Counted from the stretch's first letter, positions 1-8,976 are shown. The stretch: 39,464 nt of DNA from Bacteroidaceae bacterium (GCA_017407905.1 JAFQVS010000040.1:1-39464); one strand, 5' to 3'. Made by a program: numbers and translations. Notes: a model not told the origin generated them from the letters alone.

Positions 1-30
1 ACTTAGTCGCTTGTAAACAAGCGTCTAAGT
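1..30. repeat. 30-base interrupted inverted repeat at window edge
   Basis: The outer arms ACTTAG and CTAAGT enclose the inner arms CGCTTG and CAAGCG, separated by a T/T mismatch and a TAAA loop. It could be the terminator stem of a gene lying to the left, or an element end. No U-tract follows on the plus strand, and the sequence on the other side is outside the window. The rest of 31-198 is AT-rich and shows no gene. Confidence 0.5.
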
Positions 31-198
31 AGCGGTTAAACATACCTCGCACTTTTTCCTTAAAACAATCGAACCTACATTGAATTTCTTTTTTATGGTG
101 CAATATTTAATTAAAAATAACCTTTTGCACGTATTATATGCAACTGTTCTTGAAAATTATAAATAAATTATTGATTCTTGTTCACAATTTACTGAGCC

Positions 199-239
199 AA
201 AAAAAATGGTCGGACAATCAAAAAAATATATCCGACCAT
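199..239 (-). terminator. intrinsic terminator after the amidase gene
   Basis: A 9-bp stem (ATGGTCGGA with TCCGACCAT) is followed on the minus strand by a run of T. It lies about 20 bases past the stop codon of the minus-strand amidase gene and so ends that two-gene operon. Confidence 0.8.
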
Positions 240-260
240 AAAAAAGACATTCGCACCCCC

Positions 261-3203
261 TTAGTTTAGCAAGAAGCGCATAATGGCACCCATAAGCAGG
301 CTGCGCTGCTGCTCATCCACAATAGTCTCAAAGGGGAAGCTCGTGCACAGCGTGCGATACTGCTCGGCGTATGCAACGCCTGCGCTCTGCTTGCAACCGT
401 CAAAGACAAACGACACAAAGGCATTATCGACGGGTACAAGAATATCGGGCGAGGCAACCGCATAGCAACGCTCGTTAACCGTGCGGCAGATGCTCATATT
501 AAGATTAGAGCCGAAGATTCTATTCTCGGTGGCATTATGCACCGAGCCGCCATAGTCGTACTTAAGCAGGGAGCGGATGAAGGCCCTGTCCTCGTCGTTC
601 TTGGACATATCACTTGCAATGTGTGCTCCGCTGACGAACAGACGTCCGCCCGAGGCACAATAGTCTGTGAGGGCCCGTTGCAAGGCCTTAGGAAAGGTCT
701 TATAGGGACGGCTGTAGCCGAGCTGCGTGCCCGCACTACCCTGCTTCTCGGCGCCCAAGATAAGGTCAACGGCGCTGTACCCCGCTAGCGTCGCGCACCC
801 CTCGATGAGTGCCTCGCTACTGCACGATACAAAGGAAAATCCGTTTGCGGCCAATGCCTTGCCGTGAACGCGCGGATAGTCGAATGAGTTTCCGGCAATG
901 AGCATACCCTCGTAGTCGTTTCCGCTTAGTCCGAGGCCATTCTCGTAGCCTATATTTACGCGCTCAAAGTCGAGCTGTCGGCCGCAATACTCGGGGGTGG
1001 CAATATAGGCGAGGCCGGGGTCGGCGTCAATGTCGAAGCCTGCCTTTGAGGGGGTGTTAACCTCGGCGGGGCCGCTGAGACGGTGGAAGCCGTTGACGAT
1101 GAGCACGCGCTTCTCGGCCTCGGGGTTATAGTAGGCTGCAAGCGTCTCGCTGGGGAAGCTCTCGCCTCCGTCGTTGAGCGCCGTAACCTTGAATCCGTAA
1201 AGCACATTATCGACAAGAGGCACCGTGCAGTCGGTACCCTCGACAATTTTTCCATTGTCGAATCCTCCGTCGCCCACGCGCGTGTAGAGGATATATTTCT
1301 GCGGCGCGGCGGTAGGTTCGAGCCTATCCTCGACGGGCGCCCAACTGAGCCGTACGCTCTTGCCCTCGGCAAAAGATATTGCAAAATTCTTCACCGGCAG
1401 AGGCTGCACGCAATAGTCGCGCCCTTGCAGAAAACAGAGCTGTTTCAGGAGCGCCTTATAGACGGCACGCGCAACGGTGAATTTAAAGCCCGGGTCGTGC
1501 CCCAAGCACATATCGGCAAAATTCTGGTGCGAGAGCGACTCGAAAATCATCGCAGGCACAGCCGGCAGACGCGACTCGCTGTAACTCTTGTCTATTATTC
1601 CGCGAACAGTCCATTTAATGCCATAGAGCGCCGCAATATCATCATAGACACTCCTGAGCACCGTGCCCACAATGTCGCGCGCCATATAACGCGAGTGCCC
1701 CGTCGCCACTGTGTCGCCATTATATTCGGTGGTAACAATTCCCAGCGAGCCTATAAGCTCGTCCTCGGCCGAAAAGCCAGCATCGGAGTGGAAGCCAAAG
1801 GTCATCTCAATGGGCACGCCGAGGCCCGTCGTGTCGGGGTTATATATCGAGCCGCCCGTAAGATGGTTAACGGCGTGCGAACGGCAGTTAATATCGTCGG
1901 TATAATCGCGCTTACCCTCGGAGGGCGAATAGACCTCATACGGGAATCCGCCCCACTGAAGAGCGTATCGGGCACCCTCAAGATAGCGCGGCAGAGCGCT
2001 TACCGTGGGGATACTGTCGCCGCGGGCCACCACTCCCATTCCCCCGCCAAAGCGCACGGCATCGGCGCTGACGATACCCTTCGAGGCGCTTGCATTGGAG
2101 AGCATCACCACCTGCTCGTCGTGCGCACCTTTTTTAAAATTGAACGTCCCCAGATAGACCCACGTGCCGCCGCCCATCTTCTGGTTCACGCGAAACTCGG
2201 TTATCCCTCCTGCGTGCAGCACACTGTAGTGCGCATCATCGACCGAATTTTCGGTTGTTTGGTAGGTTACATAGACGGCGTAACGGCCATCCTCGGGAAT
2301 TTCGGGCTTCCACTTTGCAAGTGCTGTGGCATTTTTTGCATTGCCGCTTGTGGGGGTCGAGCGCGACGTTCCACCGGCAAAGGGATTCTCGTAATCGACA
2401 AAAAAGCCGTCGCGCAGGCGGAACCCGCCGCTGCTGACATCCCACTGCTTTTTGTCGGTCTTTCCTTCGAGATACTGCGAGGCGCCAAAGACAACGTCAT
2501 TATCGACAATTACACTGCGAGGCTGCCAATCGCGCTCGCGCGGAGTATAGACGATGGCCCCCGCATTTTCGAGCATAGGCATAAGAAAGGGGACGACAAT
2601 AGACTGCGTGAAAAGGTCTTCGGTGGTGCAATAGAGCGCGGGACGTTGCCACTCCCACGTGCCCTCGTCGTTCGAGAAGACCCGCCCGTGGCTCTGCCAC
2701 ACGGCAAGATGCCTGCCCGAGAGGCCCTTTGCGGGGCGATAAGGGCGCGAGATATTCTCGACCCACGGAGCGCCCGTGTAACTGAGGTCGCCCCAATGGC
2801 GGCTCGGGTCAATCTTTTTCTTCGGACGCAGGATATTGGGAATGAGCTTTTCGATGGGCTGTCGGTGGGCGATGAGCTCTATTTTGTATCGGCGCATATC
2901 TTTGGGAAGCACCTCGCGCAGGTCGGCGTAAATTTTCTCGACAAGCTCGGGGGTGAAGCGTTGCGCCGCAAAATTGCTGTTGGCATAGATAGTTATCTTG
3001 CGTGCTCGCTTATTGACCACAATATTGTTGCGCTTACGTTCGAGACGACAGTTTTTTATTCTAAAATCGTCCGATTTATACTCGGTAAAATATTTCTCTA
3101 TGGCACGAGTAAGCACTTTGTCGGCACGTTGTGCCGACAAAGTGAAAAAGCATAACACACAAAAAGTGAATGTTATAAGCCGCCTAATATCTGTTATGTG
3201 CAT
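261..3203 (-). CDS. secreted N-acetylmuramoyl-L-alanine amidase-like protein with golvesin-like insert (often annotated xanthan lyase)
   Basis: This 980-residue protein begins with a signal peptide (about residues 1-25). Residues 160-585 look like a zinc amidase of the Amidase_3 type. Candidate zinc ligands are His172 (motif WQSHGR), Glu195 (TTEDL) and His472 (GFHSDAG), with a catalytic Glu at 555 (IFESLSH). Residues about 265-386 form a golvesin/xanthan-lyase-type beta domain (ENPFAGG ... SADAVRFGGG) placed inside the amidase fold. A fibronectin-III-like segment follows (about 605-700), then a C-terminal domain of unknown role. Related Bacteroidales proteins are commonly labelled xanthan lyase, but the visible catalytic residues point to peptidoglycan cleavage. 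It lies 5 bases after the small gene upstream, so the two are probably co-transcribed. The fold assignment rests on motifs only. Confidence 0.82.
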   Translation of the reverse strand: MHITDIRRLITFTFCVLCFFTLSAQRADKVLTRAIEKYFTEYKSDDFRIKNCRLERKRNNIVVNKRARKITIYANSNFAAQRFTPELVEKIYADLREVLPKDMRRYKIELIAHRQPIEKLIPNILRPKKKIDPSRHWGDLSYTGAPWVENISRPYRPAKGLSGRHLAVWQSHGRVFSNDEGTWEWQRPALYCTTEDLFTQSIVVPFLMPMLENAGAIVYTPRERDWQPRSVIVDNDVVFGASQYLEGKTDKKQWDVSSGGFRLRDGFFVDYENPFAGGTSRSTPTSGNAKNATALAKWKPEIPEDGRYAVYVTYQTTENSVDDAHYSVLHAGGITEFRVNQKMGGGTWVYLGTFNFKKGAHDEQVVMLSNASASKGIVSADAVRFGGGMGVVARGDSIPTVSALPRYLEGARYALQWGGFPYEVYSPSEGKRDYTDDINCRSHAVNHLTGGSIYNPDTTGLGVPIEMTFGFHSDAGFSAEDELIGSLGIVTTEYNGDTVATGHSRYMARDIVGTVLRSVYDDIAALYGIKWTVRGIIDKSYSESRLPAVPAMIFESLSHQNFADMCLGHDPGFKFTVARAVYKALLKQLCFLQGRDYCVQPLPVKNFAISFAEGKSVRLSWAPVEDRLEPTAAPQKYILYTRVGDGGFDNGKIVEGTDCTVPLVDNVLYGFKVTALNDGGESFPSETLAAYYNPEAEKRVLIVNGFHRLSGPAEVNTPSKAGFDIDADPGLAYIATPEYCGRQLDFERVNIGYENGLGLSGNDYEGMLIAGNSFDYPRVHGKALAANGFSFVSCSSEALIEGCATLAGYSAVDLILGAEKQGSAGTQLGYSRPYKTFPKALQRALTDYCASGGRLFVSGAHIASDMSKNDEDRAFIRSLLKYDYGGSVHNATENRIFGSNLNMSICRTVNERCYAVASPDILVPVDNAFVSFVFDGCKQSAGVAYAEQYRTLCTSFPFETIVDEQQRSLLMGAIMRFLLN

Positions 3204-3208
3204 ATATT

Positions 3209-3484
3209 TTATTGGGCTGCGAGGGCGTTTATCTTGTCCAAAATAGCTTTTGCATCCTCGTTGAACGACATACTCACGGTGTCGAAATATTTGCGTGCGG
3301 GAAGCCCCGGCTCGACGTGGCTCACACGTGCAATATACTCCTTGTTAAGAGCGAATATGCTGTTAAACACCTCAATCCACTCGGCAGCATCGGCCTTTGA
3401 GTCGTACGATGCAAAAAACGCCTGTGTAGCCAGCTGGTCGGCTATATAAGTAATCACTTTTTTGTAATTTTTTCTACTTGCCAT
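3209..3484 (-). CDS. conserved small hypothetical protein (91 aa)
   Basis: A short, mostly helical, charged protein with no signal peptide or membrane segment. I do not recognise a named domain. The reading is supported by a good upstream promoter (TTG, 20 bases, TATCTTTA), by tight spacing of 5 bases to the downstream amidase gene, and by normal amino-acid composition. It is probably cytoplasmic and the first gene of the operon. No function can be assigned. Confidence 0.7.
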   Translation of the reverse strand: MASRKNYKKVITYIADQLATQAFFASYDSKADAAEWIEVFNSIFALNKEYIARVSHVEPGLPARKYFDTVSMSFNEDAKAILDKINALAAQ

Positions 3485-3516
3485 AGTTCAATACTGTTTA
3501 AAATTAAATACAGTTG

Positions 3517-3547
3517 TAAAGATATACTTTTATTCGCAAAGTAACAA
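3517..3547 (-). promoter_or_regulatory. Bacteroidetes-type promoter for the small gene/amidase operon
   Basis: On the minus strand a TTG (-33 element) is followed after 20 bases by TATCTTTA, close to the TAnnTTTG -7 consensus. It sits about 35 bases upstream of the ATG at 3484. Confidence 0.6.
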
Positions 3548-3594
3548 CAAAAGAGAAAAATCTGCACAAAATTTAAATAATTTTATTGTGCAAC

Positions 3595-3620
3595 GCATAA
3601 AAAAGCCCTTTATGCTTTTT
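3595..3620 (+). terminator. terminator-like hairpin in the pfp upstream region
   Basis: GCATAAA and TTTATGC form a 7-bp stem around a 7-base loop, followed at once by five T and then ATATT. It lies 71 bases before the pfp start codon on the same strand, and no plus-strand gene precedes it within the window. It may be a leader attenuator, or chance in an AT-rich stretch; no leader peptide was found. Confidence 0.4.
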
Positions 3621-3690
3621 ATATTCACAAAAAAAAGCGAAATTTGCCCATATTTTGTGCATTCAATAACCTTTAATAATATTAACAGAT

Positions 3691-5337
3691 ATGAAGATTA
3701 GCGCATTGCAAAAAGCAAGGGCAGCTTACGAGCCCAAATTGCCCCAAGCACTGAAAGAGGTAGTAAAAGTTTGCGAGGGTGCAGCAACCGAGTCGGTAGC
3801 CGACCAAGAGGCTATTAAGTCGATGTTCCCCAACACATACGGCCTGCCCATCATCACATTCGAGAAGGGTGGCGAGGCAGTAGAGTATCCCGCAATAAAT
3901 GTAGGTGTTATTCTATCGGGCGGCCAAGCTCCCGGCGGACACAATGTAATTGCCGGCCTTTTCGACGGAGTAAAGAAGCTGAACCCCGCAAGCCGTCTCT
4001 ATGGTTTCTTGATGGGTCCCGGCGGATTGGTTGACCACAAATATATGGAGATTACCCCCGAGATTATGGACGCTTACCGTAACACCGGTGGCTTCGACAT
4101 TATCGGCTCGGGCCGTACAAAGCTCGAAAAGACCGAGCAGTTCGACAAAGGCCTTGAGATTATCAAAGAGCTTGGCATCAAGGCTCTTGTAATCATCGGT
4201 GGCGACGACTCGAACACAAACGCCTGCGTCCTTGCCGAGTATTACGCAGCAAAGAACACCGGCGTACAGGTTATCGGCTGTCCCAAGACAATCGACGGCG
4301 ACCTTAAGAACGCTTACATCGAGACATCTTTCGGATTCGACACCGCTTGTAAGGTTTATTCCGAGGTTATCGGTAACATACAGCGCGACTGTAACTCGGC
4401 TCAGAAATATTGGCACTTTATCAAGCTGATGGGCCGTTCGGCATCGCACATTGCTCTTGAGTGCGCACTCCAGACACAGCCCAACTACTGTATCATCAGC
4501 GAGGAGGTAGAGAAGAAGGCTCTCTCGCTCGATGACATTGTTACAGCCATCGCACAGGCAGTTGCCAACCGCGCCGCAGCAGGCAACAACTTTGGTACAG
4601 TGCTTATCCCCGAGGGCCTCATCGAGTTTATCCCTGCAATGAAGGCTCTTATTGCCGAGCTCAACGACCTTCTTGCTCACAAGGGCGAGAAGTATGCAGC
4701 CGTTGCGCCCGAGGAGCAGCGTCAATTCATCATCGACCTTTTGTCGAAGGACAATGCAGCCGTTTACGCAAGCCTCCCCGCAGGCGTTGCCCGCCAGCTG
4801 ACAATGGACCGCGACCCCCACGGCAACGTACAGGTATCTCTCATCGAGACCGAGAAGTTGCTCTCTGAGATGGTTGCAGGCAAGCTCGCCGCTTGGAAGG
4901 CCGAGGGTAAATATGTTGGTAAATTCAATCCTCAGCACCACTTCTTCGGTTACGAGGGTCGTTGCGCAGCCCCCTCGAACTACGACGCCGACTACTGCTA
5001 TGCACTCGGTTACAACGCATCGCAGCTCATCGCAGCAGGAAAAACCGGTTATATGTCATCTATCCGCAACACAACAGCTCCCGCAGCCGAGTGGGTTGCA
5101 GGCGGTATCCCCATCACAATGATGATGAATATGGAGCGTCGCCACGGCGAGATGAAGCCCGTAATCCAGAAGGCTCTTGTTGACCTTGAGGGTGCCCCCT
5201 TCAAGACATTTGCAGCCAACAGAGAAAAGTGGGCTAACGAGACTTGCTACGTATATCCCGGCCCCATCCAATATTTCGGACCGAGCGAGGTATGCGACCA
5301 GACAACCGTAACATTGGCTCTGGAGCAGGCTAAGTAA
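3691..5337 (+). CDS. pfp: diphosphate--fructose-6-phosphate 1-phosphotransferase (PPi-PFK)
   Basis: This enzyme phosphorylates fructose 6-phosphate with pyrophosphate instead of ATP, a reversible step of glycolysis/gluconeogenesis in the cytoplasm. At 548 residues it fits the long PPi-PFK group related to the plant beta subunit. Visible signatures are the phosphate-binding loop GGQAPGGHN (about 77-85), GGDDSNT (170-176) and PKTIDGD (198-204). The Asp at 173 in GGDD and the Lys at 199 are the residues that distinguish PPi-dependent from ATP-dependent enzymes. The muramidase gene starts 9 bases after its stop, so the pair may be co-transcribed. Many Bacteroidales use a PPi-PFK, so this is expected. 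Confidence 0.95.
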   Translation: MKISALQKARAAYEPKLPQALKEVVKVCEGAATESVADQEAIKSMFPNTYGLPIITFEKGGEAVEYPAINVGVILSGGQAPGGHNVIAGLFDGVKKLNPASRLYGFLMGPGGLVDHKYMEITPEIMDAYRNTGGFDIIGSGRTKLEKTEQFDKGLEIIKELGIKALVIIGGDDSNTNACVLAEYYAAKNTGVQVIGCPKTIDGDLKNAYIETSFGFDTACKVYSEVIGNIQRDCNSAQKYWHFIKLMGRSASHIALECALQTQPNYCIISEEVEKKALSLDDIVTAIAQAVANRAAAGNNFGTVLIPEGLIEFIPAMKALIAELNDLLAHKGEKYAAVAPEEQRQFIIDLLSKDNAAVYASLPAGVARQLTMDRDPHGNVQVSLIETEKLLSEMVAGKLAAWKAEGKYVGKFNPQHHFFGYEGRCAAPSNYDADYCYALGYNASQLIAAGKTGYMSSIRNTTAPAAEWVAGGIPITMMMNMERRHGEMKPVIQKALVDLEGAPFKTFAANREKWANETCYVYPGPIQYFGPSEVCDQTTVTLALEQAK

Positions 5338-5346
5338 TAAAAAAGA

Positions 5347-6210
5347 ATGGCCGAAGCCACAAAGAAAAAGAATAATCCCGGCGGACGGAAGCAAAAAACT
5401 TCCGCCCGCCGCTTATCATCGCCCCGCAAGAAACAGAAGAAGCAGGGCGACCTTCCCGGATGGGTGTATATTGTTGCGGCTACGCTCGTATCGAGCCTTG
5501 CAATTGCAGCCGTCTATTATATATTCTTCCGCCCCTATTTTTACCGCTTCCGCCCCTGCTACGGCGAGCGTCATTATGAAATATGTATGCCTTTGGGCTA
5601 CTCGATATACGGTATCGACGTCTCGCGCCATCAGGGCACCATTGATTGGGAGGCATTAAAGAGTGGCGACGGAAAAAGTGCGCCCGTGCAATTTGTATAT
5701 ATGAAAGCAACCGAGGGCAGCGACTTTACCGACAAGAATTTCGAGACGAATTTTGCAAGCGCCAAGGCACAAGGCTTTGTTCGCGGAGCCTACCACTATT
5801 TCAGCCCTCACTCGGGCGGGCTCGCACAAGCCAATATGTTCATAAAGACCGTAAAATTACAAAAGGGCGACCTTCCGCCCGTGGTTGACGTCGAGGAGCG
5901 CCCAAAAGACAAGCAACGCTTCATTCAGGAGCTTAAAATATTTATCGCAAAGATTGAGGAGCACTATGGCGTAAAACCCATAATATACTCGTACAAAAAA
6001 TACAAGGAGCACTATCTGTCGGAGCCCTTTTTCAACAAATACCCTCTGTGGGTGGCCCACTATTATGTGAGCAAGCTCGACGAGAATATCGAGTGGCTTA
6101 TGTGGCAATGCTCCGATATTGGACAGCTGCCGGGAATTGAAGAAAATGTCGATATTAACATTTTCAACGGCACGCAGGAGCAATTCAAAAGTATTCTGAT
6201 TAAACAATAA
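5347..6210 (+). CDS. membrane-anchored GH25 family muramidase (lysozyme)
   Basis: This 287-residue protein has a strongly basic N-terminus (about 1-36), one membrane segment (about 39-61) and a GH25 catalytic domain (about 86-287). The GH25 hallmarks are Asp91 in YGIDVSRHQG and the DxE pair Asp181/Glu183 in PPVVDVEE, with KATEG and YHYF motifs between them. The family hydrolyses the beta-1,4 bond between N-acetylmuramic acid and N-acetylglucosamine. The topology suggests an inner-membrane enzyme acting on periplasmic peptidoglycan. It follows pfp by 9 bases, though the two products have no obvious shared pathway. It converges with the rluD-type gene 15 bases away. Confidence 0.9.
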   Translation: MAEATKKKNNPGGRKQKTSARRLSSPRKKQKKQGDLPGWVYIVAATLVSSLAIAAVYYIFFRPYFYRFRPCYGERHYEICMPLGYSIYGIDVSRHQGTIDWEALKSGDGKSAPVQFVYMKATEGSDFTDKNFETNFASAKAQGFVRGAYHYFSPHSGGLAQANMFIKTVKLQKGDLPPVVDVEERPKDKQRFIQELKIFIAKIEEHYGVKPIIYSYKKYKEHYLSEPFFNKYPLWVAHYYVSKLDENIEWLMWQCSDIGQLPGIEENVDINIFNGTQEQFKSILIKQ

Positions 6211-6225
6211 GAGGCCTTGCGCGCA

Positions 6226-7344
6226 CTACTCGCGGTAGCCTGCGCTTGCAGCCGAGTAGTTGCGCCACGCATCGAGCAGAGCGCAAAAGTCTTCGGGCAG
6301 CGGAGAGTCGAAGTGCATCATCTGCTTTGTTGTCGGATGCACAAAGCCCAATGTCTTTGCGTGAAGCGCCTGACGCGGGCAGGCCTTGAAGCAATTCCTC
6401 ACAAACTGACTATACTTATTAAATTGCGTTCCGCGCAGAATTTCGTCGCCGCCATAAACGTCGTCGTTGAAGAGAATGTGCCCGATGTGCTTCATATGCA
6501 CGCGAATCTGATGCGTGCGCCCCGTCTCAAGATTACACTCGATGAGCGAGACGTAACACAGACGTTCGAGCACGCGATAGTGCGTTACGGCGTGCTTGCC
6601 TATTGCATCGTCGGGCGAGACGGTCATTTGCAGGCGGTTGCGAGGGTTACGGGTGATATTCCCCACGACGGTTCCCGTATCGTCTTTTGGGACGCCCCAC
6701 ACAAGGGCATTATAGGTGCGCTGCGTTGTCTTATCGAAAAACTGTCGTCCGAGAAAAGCCTTCGCATAGGCTGTCTTTGCAACCACCAAAAGTCCCGAGG
6801 TATTTTTGTCTATTCGATGCACGAGGCCCACCTGCGGGTCGTTGGCGTCGAACGAGGGATTGTCCCTCAGATGCCACGCAACAGCGTTTATGAGCGTGCC
6901 GTGAGTGTTTCCGCAGCCCGGATGCACCACAAGCCCCGCAGGCTTGTTAACCACCATAAGCTCGTCGTCCTCATAGACAATGTTAAGGGGAATATCCTCG
7001 GGCACGATGGTGCTGTCGTACTCGGGGCGGTTCATTGTGATTACAATCTCGTCGAGCGGCTTTACTTTGTAGTTGCTCTTTACCACCCTGCCGCCCACGG
7101 CAATATTGCCTGCGTCGGCCGCCTGCTGAATCTTATTGCGCGAGGTATTTGCAAGGTGGTCGATAAGGAATTTATCTATGCGCACGGGCGATTGCCCTTT
7201 ATCGGCCACCAGATGAATTTGGCGCATAGGAAGCTCGCCCTCAGACGTCAGCCCTTCGAGCTCGTCGAGCTCGGCAGCCTCGTCGTCAAACTCCATTAGA
7301 ATATCGTTGTCGAGCATACTCTTATTCAAACCAAGATTCATCAA
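6226..7344 (-). CDS. rluD: RluA/RluD-family 23S rRNA pseudouridine synthase
   Basis: The protein converts specific uridines of large-subunit rRNA to pseudouridine. It has an acidic N-terminal extension (about 10-35), an S4 RNA-binding domain (about 53-105) and the RluA-type catalytic domain. The catalytic Asp is 179 in HRIDKNTSGLLV. The annotated start overlaps the upstream PASTA gene by 23 bases. An in-frame ATG at 7317 would remove the overlap and nine residues, and is equally plausible. The pair is translationally close and likely one transcript. The exact rRNA target (RluD-type sites) is inferred from family only. Confidence 0.9.
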   Translation of the reverse strand: MMNLGLNKSMLDNDILMEFDDEAAELDELEGLTSEGELPMRQIHLVADKGQSPVRIDKFLIDHLANTSRNKIQQAADAGNIAVGGRVVKSNYKVKPLDEIVITMNRPEYDSTIVPEDIPLNIVYEDDELMVVNKPAGLVVHPGCGNTHGTLINAVAWHLRDNPSFDANDPQVGLVHRIDKNTSGLLVVAKTAYAKAFLGRQFFDKTTQRTYNALVWGVPKDDTGTVVGNITRNPRNRLQMTVSPDDAIGKHAVTHYRVLERLCYVSLIECNLETGRTHQIRVHMKHIGHILFNDDVYGGDEILRGTQFNKYSQFVRNCFKACPRQALHAKTLGFVHPTTKQMMHFDSPLPEDFCALLDAWRNYSAASAGYRE

Positions 7345-7897
7345 CTATGGGAGCAGTGGCCTCTTTATCCTCGCCGCTGCCAATGACAAGCACCACCGTC
7401 GAGCCCACGGGGATGGACATTCCGTTGCGCAGAGTGTCGCGCCCCATCATAAGCGAATAGACCCAATCGGCCTCACCCTCGACCTTTATGCTTGTGCCTA
7501 ACTTAAAGCCAGCCGCACGCAGACGAGCCTCGGCCTCTCGCAACGAGCAATTGTCGATGACGTCGGGGACAATTTGTGTGGGAACGTGGCTCGAACTCAT
7601 TGTAAGCTCTATCTTGCGTCCCTTCTTGACGCTGGCATTGGCAATGGGGCGCTGTTCGAGCACTTGGTCCTCGCCCACCCCTTTGACATATTTATAATCG
7701 ACTATCTCAAAATCGAGGTTCTTACTGCGCAACGCCTCGGCAGCATCGCCCAGCTGCATCCCGCAAACATCGGGGACGGCAATTACCTTGCCGTGCTGCG
7801 TATAGCTGTCGAGCCACGCAAGGGCAATAAAAGGGGTAGCCAGCAGCACAGCCAGCATCGCGAGCAAATTTATTATTATAATCTTCTTTTTTGTCAT
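7322..7897 (-). CDS. PASTA domain-containing membrane protein
   Basis: 191 residues: a basic start, one membrane helix (about 6-26) and two PASTA domains (about 37-102 and 105-175) facing the periplasm. PASTA domains bind peptidoglycan fragments or beta-lactams in other proteins. No kinase or penicillin-binding catalytic domain is attached, so its job is unknown, although a cell-wall contact is likely. It is the first gene of a transcript continuing into the pseudouridine synthase, a pairing that is common in Bacteroidales as far as I recall. Confidence 0.88.
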   Translation of the reverse strand: MTKKKIIIINLLAMLAVLLATPFIALAWLDSYTQHGKVIAVPDVCGMQLGDAAEALRSKNLDFEIVDYKYVKGVGEDQVLEQRPIANASVKKGRKIELTMSSSHVPTQIVPDVIDNCSLREAEARLRAAGFKLGTSIKVEGEADWVYSLMMGRDTLRNGMSIPVGSTVVLVIGSGEDKEATAPIVDESWFE

Positions 7898-7901
7898 ACT
7901 G

Positions 7902-7932
7902 CAAAAGTAAATAATTTTAATCTAATAAGCAA
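7902..7932 (-). promoter_or_regulatory. consensus promoter with almost no 5' UTR (PASTA gene)
   Basis: TTG, 20 bases, then TACTTTTG, a perfect match to TAnnTTTG. The -7 box ends only four bases before the ATG, so transcription should start at or very near the start codon. The 308-base gap 7898-8205 holds this promoter, the divergent promoter at 8147 and otherwise only AT-rich sequence. Confidence 0.65.
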
Positions 7933-8146
7933 TTGTAAACACTCTTAAATATCGAGTTGCCATTAAACTCGTATAATTTGCAAAAATACAAACAAACGAG
8001 CGAAATAGACAAAGTTTACTTTGGCATTTTACAGCGAGTGAAGAAAATTTTCGCTCGAAAAGCAAGGAAAAGAAAAAAAGAACCACCCACAGAGCAAAAT
8101 AATAGTTAAGCAACCAAAAAGATAACCATTCTAAATATAATTTAGC

Positions 8147-8177
8147 TTGCTCACTTGACACTTTTATATTATCTTCG
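8147..8177 (+). promoter_or_regulatory. promoter of the DUF4468-to-DUF4421 gene run
   Basis: TTG (8147-8149), 20 bases, then TATCTTCG (8170-8177), a good TAnnTT(T/C)G match. It lies about 28 bases before the ATG at 8206 and probably drives the five-gene plus-strand run. Confidence 0.65.
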
Positions 8178-8205
8178 CAAGCAGAATATAAAACCAAAAA
8201 AAATT

Positions 8206-8796
8206 ATGAAAAAAATAATCCCCCTTATAGCACTAATGCTTTTTGCAGCAACAGCAGAGGCACAGCTCTTCAAGCCCCGTCAGAAGAAAGCCACAAAGAC
8301 CGAGTACAGCATAGGCACCGTACCCGTCGAGAATGGCCGCGTAGTGTTCCGCGAGAGGATTGAGGCCCCCGGCCTCGACGCTGCACAAATAATGCAACGT
8401 GCACGCGATTGGTACAACAACCGTTACGTCGAGCCCACCATAATATCGGCCAAAATACAAAAAGACGAGGCCTCGACCTTCGAGACAAAAGCCGAAGAGT
8501 ACATTGTATTCACAAAAAAACTCCTTGTGCTCAACCGCGCAAGAATATACTATTTCCTGACGCTCAACTGCTACGACGGCGGCTGCGAATTTATAATGTC
8601 GAGAATAAGCTATTGGCACGACGATGAGAATCCCGACGGCGGCGTGCGCTACACAGCCGAGGACATTATCACCGACGAAAAAGCCTTCGACGAGAATAAA
8701 AAACTCAAAAAACAGCCCGAGCGTTTCCGCACAAAGACCATCGACCTTAAGAACAGCCTCGTCGATGAGCTAAAGAGACAATTAACAACAAAATAA
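8206..8796 (+). CDS. DUF4468 domain-containing secreted protein
   Basis: 196 residues with a clear signal peptide (about 1-20, ending TAEAQ). The start at 8206 was chosen over one 51 bases upstream because only the later one puts the signal peptide at the N-terminus and lies downstream of the predicted promoter. The body matches the DUF4468 pattern (VENGRVVF, then IMQRARDWYNNRY), a family common in Bacteroidetes with a TBP-like fold and no known activity. It is likely periplasmic or surface-exposed, and is first in a run of envelope genes. Confidence 0.8.
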   Translation: MKKIIPLIALMLFAATAEAQLFKPRQKKATKTEYSIGTVPVENGRVVFRERIEAPGLDAAQIMQRARDWYNNRYVEPTIISAKIQKDEASTFETKAEEYIVFTKKLLVLNRARIYYFLTLNCYDGGCEFIMSRISYWHDDENPDGGVRYTAEDIITDEKAFDENKKLKKQPERFRTKTIDLKNSLVDELKRQLTTK

Positions 8797-8805
8797 CCTC
8801 TCGCC

Positions 8806-8976
8806 GTGAAGAATATAGACAAAATAAGAAACATTCTGAACATACTATTCTACATAGGAGTAGTAGCAACAATAATCCTATACATTGCCACCGACGGCGG
8901 CAAGCCCTATTTTTACACAGGCGCAGTTACACTATCCATAAAAATGTTAGAATATATACTGCGCTTCGTCCTCTGA
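8806..8976 (+). CDS. 56-residue single-pass membrane protein (GTG start)
   Basis: A small reading frame starts at GTG 8806, nine bases after the DUF4468 gene, and ends at TGA 8974-8976, nine bases before the porin gene. It encodes a short charged N-terminus (KNIDKIRN), one hydrophobic segment (about residues 9-26) and a second, weaker hydrophobic stretch near the C-terminus. The space between its neighbours is filled almost exactly, which supports it as a real gene of the operon. There is no ATG alternative near the start. Function unknown. Confidence 0.62.
   Translation: MKNIDKIRNILNILFYIGVVATIILYIATDGGKPYFYTGAVTLSIKMLEYILRFVL

Noticed and set aside
1083-3155. 690-codon open frame on the plus strand opposite the amidase gene
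   Set aside because: It mirrors the GC-rich codon use of the minus-strand gene, has no domain, no promoter or start context, and an amino-acid mix (many Arg, His, Ala) typical of antisense shadows.
3913-4941. 342-codon minus-strand frame opposite pfp
   Set aside because: Shadow of pfp, Cys/Val/Leu-rich without any recognisable pattern.
6217-7299. 360-codon plus-strand frame opposite rluD
   Set aside because: It lies wholly within the well-supported pseudouridine synthase gene and shows no protein-like motifs.
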